Assembly: GCA_030450535.1 (NCBI GenBank)
Contig: JAKDIK010000096.1
Coordinates: 1 to 8,751 of the forward strand
Source of the DNA: Propionibacteriaceae bacterium
GTDB lineage: Bacteria > Actinomycetota > Actinomycetes > Propionibacteriales > Propionibacteriaceae
Direction of reading: 5' to 3'
DNA: 8,751 nt
Both the position numbers and the translations under genes were made by a program. Positions 5,562-8,751 of the stretch are shown in pieces. The notes beneath the pieces are model-generated. The model made no database searches, was not told the origin of the DNA, and was given only the letters and a program-made list of their open reading frames with translations. Within the stretch, counting starts at the first letter, position 1; the number at the start of each line of letters is the position of its first letter.

Positions 5562-6428
5562 TCAGGCCGTCCAGGCCCACTCCAGGTCGTAGGTGCCGAC
5601 CGCCGCGTCCACCGTGACCGAGCGCAGCACCGATCCGATGAGGCTCGGTGCCCCGACGACCAGCGGCCCCCCGGTGGGGGATTGCGCCTGCATCGTGAAG
5701 GTCCGGGGCAGTTCCCCGGCGAAGCGGACGCCGAGGCTCAGCATCAGCGTCGGGCCCGGCAACGAGCGCCCCACGCGGTGGGCGTCGGCGTGGGCGTCGA
5801 CGAAGTCCGTGCGGTACTCGACCATGGCGTGCTCACCGCGCGCCAGGGGCCGGGGGGTGAACATCTCGGCGACGAGGATGGGGGCGTCCACGACCGGCCT
5901 CACGTCACCGAGCACGCAGCCCGAGACGGCCTGCAACGTGGCCCGGGCGTGGGCGTCGTCGCCGTAGACGACCAGCGGCCAGCCGTGCGCGCCGTCGACC
6001 AGGGCCGTCATGGTGATGCGCGTCGTCTGGCGCGTCTCGCGACGGTCGCCGTCCACCTCGAGGAACGTCTCGACGGTGAGCCGGCGCCAGCGGCGGGTGA
6101 GGTCGGTGGTGAGGCCGGCCAGCAGCGACTCGGTGATCTCGCGCCGGGGGAGGACGCCCAGCGGATCCCACTCCGCCGGACGTTCGGCGAGCGGCGCACT
6201 CAGGTGCCCCGGCGTCACAAGGAGGATGCGCTCCAGCTCGGCCACGGCGTCCAGCGACTGGCGGCGCGACGGACGCGAGCGGCCCGAGCGCCAGTAGCTG
6301 AGCGTCGCCGCAGAGACCGGGACGCCGGCGGCACCGAGATGCGCCTGAAGGCGGTCGAGGGGCAGATTTCGGGCCGCCATGGCGGCGCGCAGGCGGGTGG
6401 CGAAGTCGTCGGGCTCGGTGATGGTCAT
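5562..6428 (-). CDS. Helix-turn-helix protein with uncharacterised C-terminal domain (paralogue 2)
   Basis: A 288-residue paralogue of the gene at 3744-4631, colinear along its whole length. The HTH part (about 9-76) contains FATRLRAAMAARNLPLDRLQ and SAATLSYWRSGRSRPSRRQS. The C-terminal domain keeps LGVLPRREITESLLAGLTTDL, ETRQTTRITMTALVDG, VSGCVLGDV, ILVAEMFTPRPLARGE, GRSLPGPTLMLSLGVRFAGELP and ends TYDLEWAWTA. Sequence conserved between the copies marks likely functional parts: the identical recognition helix, the single SGC cysteine and the EMFTPRPLARGE block. The C-terminal domain family is unknown to me. The ATG at 6428 follows AAGGAG, but with only two bases between, which is unusually tight. 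An open frame to 6539 would run through the thrS promoter and is unlikely. The gene is divergent from thrS and convergent with the CPBP-like gene. Confidence 0.83.
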   Translation of the reverse strand: MTITEPDDFATRLRAAMAARNLPLDRLQAHLGAAGVPVSAATLSYWRSGRSRPSRRQSLDAVAELERILLVTPGHLSAPLAERPAEWDPLGVLPRREITESLLAGLTTDLTRRWRRLTVETFLEVDGDRRETRQTTRITMTALVDGAHGWPLVVYGDDAHARATLQAVSGCVLGDVRPVVDAPILVAEMFTPRPLARGEHAMVEYRTDFVDAHADAHRVGRSLPGPTLMLSLGVRFAGELPRTFTMQAQSPTGGPLVVGAPSLIGSVLRSVTVDAAVGTYDLEWAWTA

Positions 6429-6438
6429 GGCTCCTTGA

Positions 6439-6456
6439 ATGATACGGGACTGTATC
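6439..6456. promoter_or_regulatory. Promoter with 16-bp dyad operator candidate in the HTH2-thrS intergenic region
   Basis: GATACGGGACTGTATC (6441-6456) has perfect 5-bp arms, GATAC and GTATC, around a 6-base centre. On the minus strand a good -10, TATCAT (6439-6444), overlaps the dyad and lies 10 bases before the HTH paralogue 2 start. An operator over its own -10 is the usual arrangement for an autoregulated XRE-type repressor. Binding by this protein is an inference. Confidence 0.45.
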
Positions 6457-6504
6457 GAGGCGCTGTCCCCCCGCGCGCGCCCGGCTGCTGCGCGCCCGAT
6501 GGGG

Positions 6505-6510
6505 CACAAT
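6505..6510 (+). promoter_or_regulatory. Candidate -10 element of thrS
   Basis: CACAAT (6505-6510) is the best -10 match upstream of thrS and would start transcription near 6517, leaving a leader of about 37 bases. The leader is too short for a T-box riboswitch. The ATG at 6509 lies inside this hexamer, an argument against that ATG as the thrS start. No clear -35 is visible in the very GC-rich DNA upstream. Confidence 0.4.
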
Positions 6511-6541
6511 GGCGCTGTCCCATCTGGGGGACCGACCACCG

Positions 6542-6548
6542 AAAGGAA
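6542..6548 (+). promoter_or_regulatory. Ribosome binding site that decides the thrS start
   Basis: AAAGGAA (6542-6548) lies five bases before the TTG at 6554 and is in good position for it. The ATG at 6509, in the same frame, has no comparable site. This favours TTG as the initiation codon. Confidence 0.7.
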
Positions 6549-6553
6549 CTCCG

Positions 6554-8614
6554 TTGTCTGCCTCGATCACCATCCTGCGACCCGACGTGCGCGAGGAGAG
6601 GCCGATCGAAACGACGACGACCGGTCTGGATCTCTTCGGCACCGACCGCCGGGTCGTGGCCATGCGCATCGACGGTGTCGTGATCGATCTGGCGCGGGAG
6701 GTTGCCGACGGCGATGTCGTCGAGCCCGTGGCCATCGACGAGCCCGAGGGCCTGGCGATCCTGCGGCACTCTGCCGCCCACGTCGCGGCCCAGGCGGTCC
6801 AGAGCCTCCGCGCGGACGCCAAGCTGGGCATCGGCCCGCCCATCGTCGATGGGTTCTACTACGACTTCGAGACCGAGCCCCTGACCCCCGAGGATCTCTC
6901 CGCGATCGAGAAGGTCATGGGGCGCATCGTCAAGGAGCGCCAGCGTTTCGTGCGCCGCGTCGTGAGCGACGAGGACGCGCGCGCCGAGCTGGCGTCCGAG
7001 CCCTTCAAGCTCGAGCTCGTCGGGCTCAAGGGGGCGGCGTCCGACACCGAGGGGGCGAGCGTCGAGGTCGGGGCCGGCGAGCTGACGATCTATGACAACG
7101 TCCGCCGCGGCGACGAGGTCGCCTGGAAGGACCTGTGCCGCGGCCCGCACGTGCCCCACACCGGCTACCTCGGCAACGGCTGGGCACTCACCCGCACGAG
7201 CGCCGCCTATTGGCGCGGCGACCAGCGCAACGCCCAACTGCAGCGCCTGTACGGCACGGCGTGGGCGTCCAAGGACGACCTGCAGGCCTACCGCACGCGG
7301 CTCGAGGAGGCCGCCAGGCGCGACCACCGCCGGCTGGGTGCCGAGCTCGACCTGTTCAGCTTCCACGACCTGGTCGGGTCGGGCCTGCCGCTGTTCCACC
7401 CGAAGGGCGGCGTCCTCAAGCGCGCGATGGAGGACTACGTGCGCGCCGCGCACATCGCCAACGGCTTCGACTACGTGGGCACGCCGCATATCGCCAAGGA
7501 GGAGCTCTTCTACACCTCCGGCCACCTGCCCTACTACGCCGAGGGCATGTTCCCGGCCCTGCTCGAGGATGCCGAGCGGGACGCGCAGGGCAACGTCGTC
7601 AAGGGCGGGCAGGCCTACCGGCTCAAGGCCATGAACTGCCCGATGCACAACCTCATCTACGCCTCGCGCGGGCGCTCCTATCGTGACCTTCCGCTGCGTT
7701 TCTTCGAGTTCGGCACCGTCTACCGCGACGAGAAGTCCGGCGTCGTGCAGGGGCTCACCCGGGTGCGGTCGATCACCCAGGATGACTCGCACAGCTACTG
7801 CGCCAAGGAGCAGGCGCCCGACGAGGTGCGCCACCTGCTGCGGTTCGTCCTCGGGCTGCTCACCGACTTCGGGCTCACCGATGTCGCGCTGGAGCTCTCG
7901 ACCCGCGACGAGGACGGCCGGAAGGCCGACAAATTCATCGGGTCGGCTGAGCAGTGGGACGAGGCGACCGGCATCCTCGCCCAGATCGCCGACGAGGCGG
8001 GGTTGCCGGTGGTCGCCGACCCGGGCGGTGCCGCGTTCTACGGTCCGAAGATCTCCATCCAGGCGAAGGACGCGATCGGGCGCACCTGGCAGATGTCGAC
8101 GATCCAGTACGACTTCAGCCAGCCGGAGCGTTTCGGCCTCACGTACACCGCCTCGGACGGCACCCGCCAGCAGCCCATCATGATCCATTCGGCCAAGTTC
8201 GGCTCCCTCGAGCGGTTCATGGGCGTCCTCATCGAGCACTACGCGGGCGCGTTCCCCGCCTGGCTGAGCCCCGTGCAGGTCATCGCCGTGCCGGTGGCCG
8301 AGGCGTTCAACGAGTACCTCGCGGGCGTTGCGGCGCAGCTGAGGGACGCGGGGGTGCGGGTCGAGCTGGACGAAAGCGATGACCGCTTCGGCAAGAAGAT
8401 TCGCAACGCGGCCAAGGAGAAGGTGCCGTTCGTGCTCATCGCCGGCGGCGAGGACGTCGAGGCCGGCGCGGTGTCGTTCCGCTTCCGCGACGGCAGCCAG
8501 GCCAACAAGGTGCCGGTGGCGGACGCCGTGGCCTGGATCGCCGACTGGGTGGCCACCCGGCGCAACGACAGCCCCACCGCCGAGCTCGCGTCGGTGGGCC
8601 GGGACGGGCAGTGA
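6554..8614 (+). CDS. thrS: Threonine-tRNA ligase
   Basis: The cytoplasmic enzyme charges tRNA-Thr with threonine and edits mischarged Ser-tRNA-Thr. From TTG at 6554 it has 686 residues, close to about 690 for mycobacterial ThrRS. Domains in order: TGS-like N-terminus (about 1-60); editing domain with H72-SAA-H76 and C195-RGP-H199, both editing motifs intact; class II catalytic core with MNCPMH and MSTIQYDF; anticodon-binding domain after AGAFPAWLSPVQV (about 570 on). The three zinc ligands that recognise threonine are present: C362, H413 (DDSH) and H545 (MIHSAK). Motif 2 is TRVRSITQDDSH and motif 3 GSLERF. A small oddity is Ser in MIHSAKFGS, where E. coli and mycobacteria have Arg. An ATG at 6509 would add 15 residues but lacks a ribosome site. 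It is divergent from HTH paralogue 2; its stop lies one base before the GTG of the HIT gene, so the two are probably translationally coupled. Confidence 0.97.
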   Translation: MSASITILRPDVREERPIETTTTGLDLFGTDRRVVAMRIDGVVIDLAREVADGDVVEPVAIDEPEGLAILRHSAAHVAAQAVQSLRADAKLGIGPPIVDGFYYDFETEPLTPEDLSAIEKVMGRIVKERQRFVRRVVSDEDARAELASEPFKLELVGLKGAASDTEGASVEVGAGELTIYDNVRRGDEVAWKDLCRGPHVPHTGYLGNGWALTRTSAAYWRGDQRNAQLQRLYGTAWASKDDLQAYRTRLEEAARRDHRRLGAELDLFSFHDLVGSGLPLFHPKGGVLKRAMEDYVRAAHIANGFDYVGTPHIAKEELFYTSGHLPYYAEGMFPALLEDAERDAQGNVVKGGQAYRLKAMNCPMHNLIYASRGRSYRDLPLRFFEFGTVYRDEKSGVVQGLTRVRSITQDDSHSYCAKEQAPDEVRHLLRFVLGLLTDFGLTDVALELSTRDEDGRKADKFIGSAEQWDEATGILAQIADEAGLPVVADPGGAAFYGPKISIQAKDAIGRTWQMSTIQYDFSQPERFGLTYTASDGTRQQPIMIHSAKFGSLERFMGVLIEHYAGAFPAWLSPVQVIAVPVAEAFNEYLAGVAAQLRDAGVRVELDESDDRFGKKIRNAAKEKVPFVLIAGGEDVEAGAVSFRFRDGSQANKVPVADAVAWIADWVATRRNDSPTAELASVGRDGQ

Positions 8615-8751
8615 CGTGAGCAGCGAGCGTCCGGATTCGTTCGCCGGCGTCGGCGACGCGTTCGAGCGGCTCTGGACGCCGCACCGCATGGTCTACACGG
8701 GCAGTGACGTGAGCAGCGAGCGTCCGGATTCGTTCGCCGGCGTCGGCGACG
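8604..8751. repeat. 55-bp exact direct repeat with a 93-bp period, running to the window end
   Basis: Bases 8604-8658 recur without mismatch at 8697-8751, where the window stops; bases 8603 and 8696 differ, so the left border is sharp. The unit includes the end of thrS, its stop and the GTG start of the HIT gene. The period of 93 is a multiple of three, so the HIT frame stays open through the second copy, giving a 31-residue repeat. The true repeat may continue past the window. An exact 55-base overlap at a sequence end is also what a k=55 assembly graph would produce. Confidence 0.95.
8616..8751 (+). CDS. HIT-family nucleotide phosphorylase/hydrolase (5' end only)
   Basis: The frame opens at GTG 8616, one base after the thrS stop, and is still open at the window end (45 codons seen). 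The opening matches the N-terminus of the actinobacterial HIT-domain proteins that follow thrS, such as M. tuberculosis Rv2613c (an Ap4A phosphorylase): the diagnostic piece is FERLWTPHRMVYT (residues 16-28; RLWTPYRMNY in Rv2613c). The catalytic HxHxH motif would lie beyond the window. Odd point: after MVYTGSD the protein starts again with VSSERPDSFAGVGD, a repeat of its first 14 residues, because of the 93-bp duplication. The second GTG, at 8709, carries the same upstream sequence as the first and could also initiate. Where the authentic gene continues is uncertain, given a possible assembly artefact. Confidence 0.72.
   Translation, partial: MSSERPDSFAGVGDAFERLWTPHRMVYTGSDVSSERPDSFAGVGD

Noticed and set aside
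6511..6553. Possible T-box or other riboswitch upstream of thrS
   Set aside because: The leader inferred from the -10 is under 40 bases and shows no T-box-like conserved sequence or terminator/antiterminator pair.
4818..6683. A 621-codon plus-strand frame spanning the CPBP-like gene and HTH paralogue 2
   Set aside because: It runs out of frame through one gene and antisense through another. The translation is Ser/Arg/Pro-rich noise with no domain, while the real genes have recognisable proteins.
6425..8689. A 754-codon open frame on the minus strand across thrS
   Set aside because: It is antisense to a clearly conserved thrS, has the low-complexity Arg/Gly/Leu/Val-rich composition of GC-rich shadow frames, and matches no family I recognise.

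Overview
The window is a stretch of very GC-rich chromosome from an actinobacterium. The evidence is the base composition, the close resemblance by eye of the threonyl-tRNA synthetase to the mycobacterial enzyme, the thrS-HIT gene order, and a Gly-Cys-Val tRNA cluster facing a tRNA-Val(CAC), an arrangement I recall from Actinobacteria. Propionibacteriales is a reasonable guess from general impression but is not proven here. There is no integrase, transposase, CRISPR array or phage gene.

Layout. 1-500: the 3' part of a CueP-type copper-binding protein gene, then a strong hairpin. 610-1401 (minus): a two-domain CbiX/SirB-type chelatase homologue that lacks the expected metal-ligand histidines. 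1402-1721: no gene; it holds the promoter of that gene, a GC hairpin, four copies of a 16-bp tandem repeat and a terminator-like hairpin. 1722-2206: tRNA-Val(CAC) on minus, then tRNA-Gly(GCC), tRNA-Cys(GCA) and tRNA-Val(GAC) on plus, driven by a recognisable promoter and closed by a perfect 12-bp hairpin. 2284-3789: a GCS2-type glutamate-cysteine ligase homologue, probably translated from a leaderless mRNA.

3744-6428: two paralogous helix-turn-helix proteins on the minus strand flank a plus-strand, multi-pass CPBP-like membrane protein with partly degenerate protease motifs. The first paralogue overlaps the ligase gene tail-to-tail by 46 bp; the second ends 10 bp from the membrane protein gene. 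This three-gene block is the least described part of the window. Functional linkage between the genes is only an inference from layout.

6554-8614: thrS, threonyl-tRNA synthetase, most likely starting at TTG. 8616-end: the start of a HIT-family (Ap4A phosphorylase-like) gene, translationally coupled to thrS. The last 55 bases of the window repeat 8604-8658 exactly at a distance of 93 bp. This is either a real 31-codon tandem duplication or an assembly-graph artefact at a contig end.
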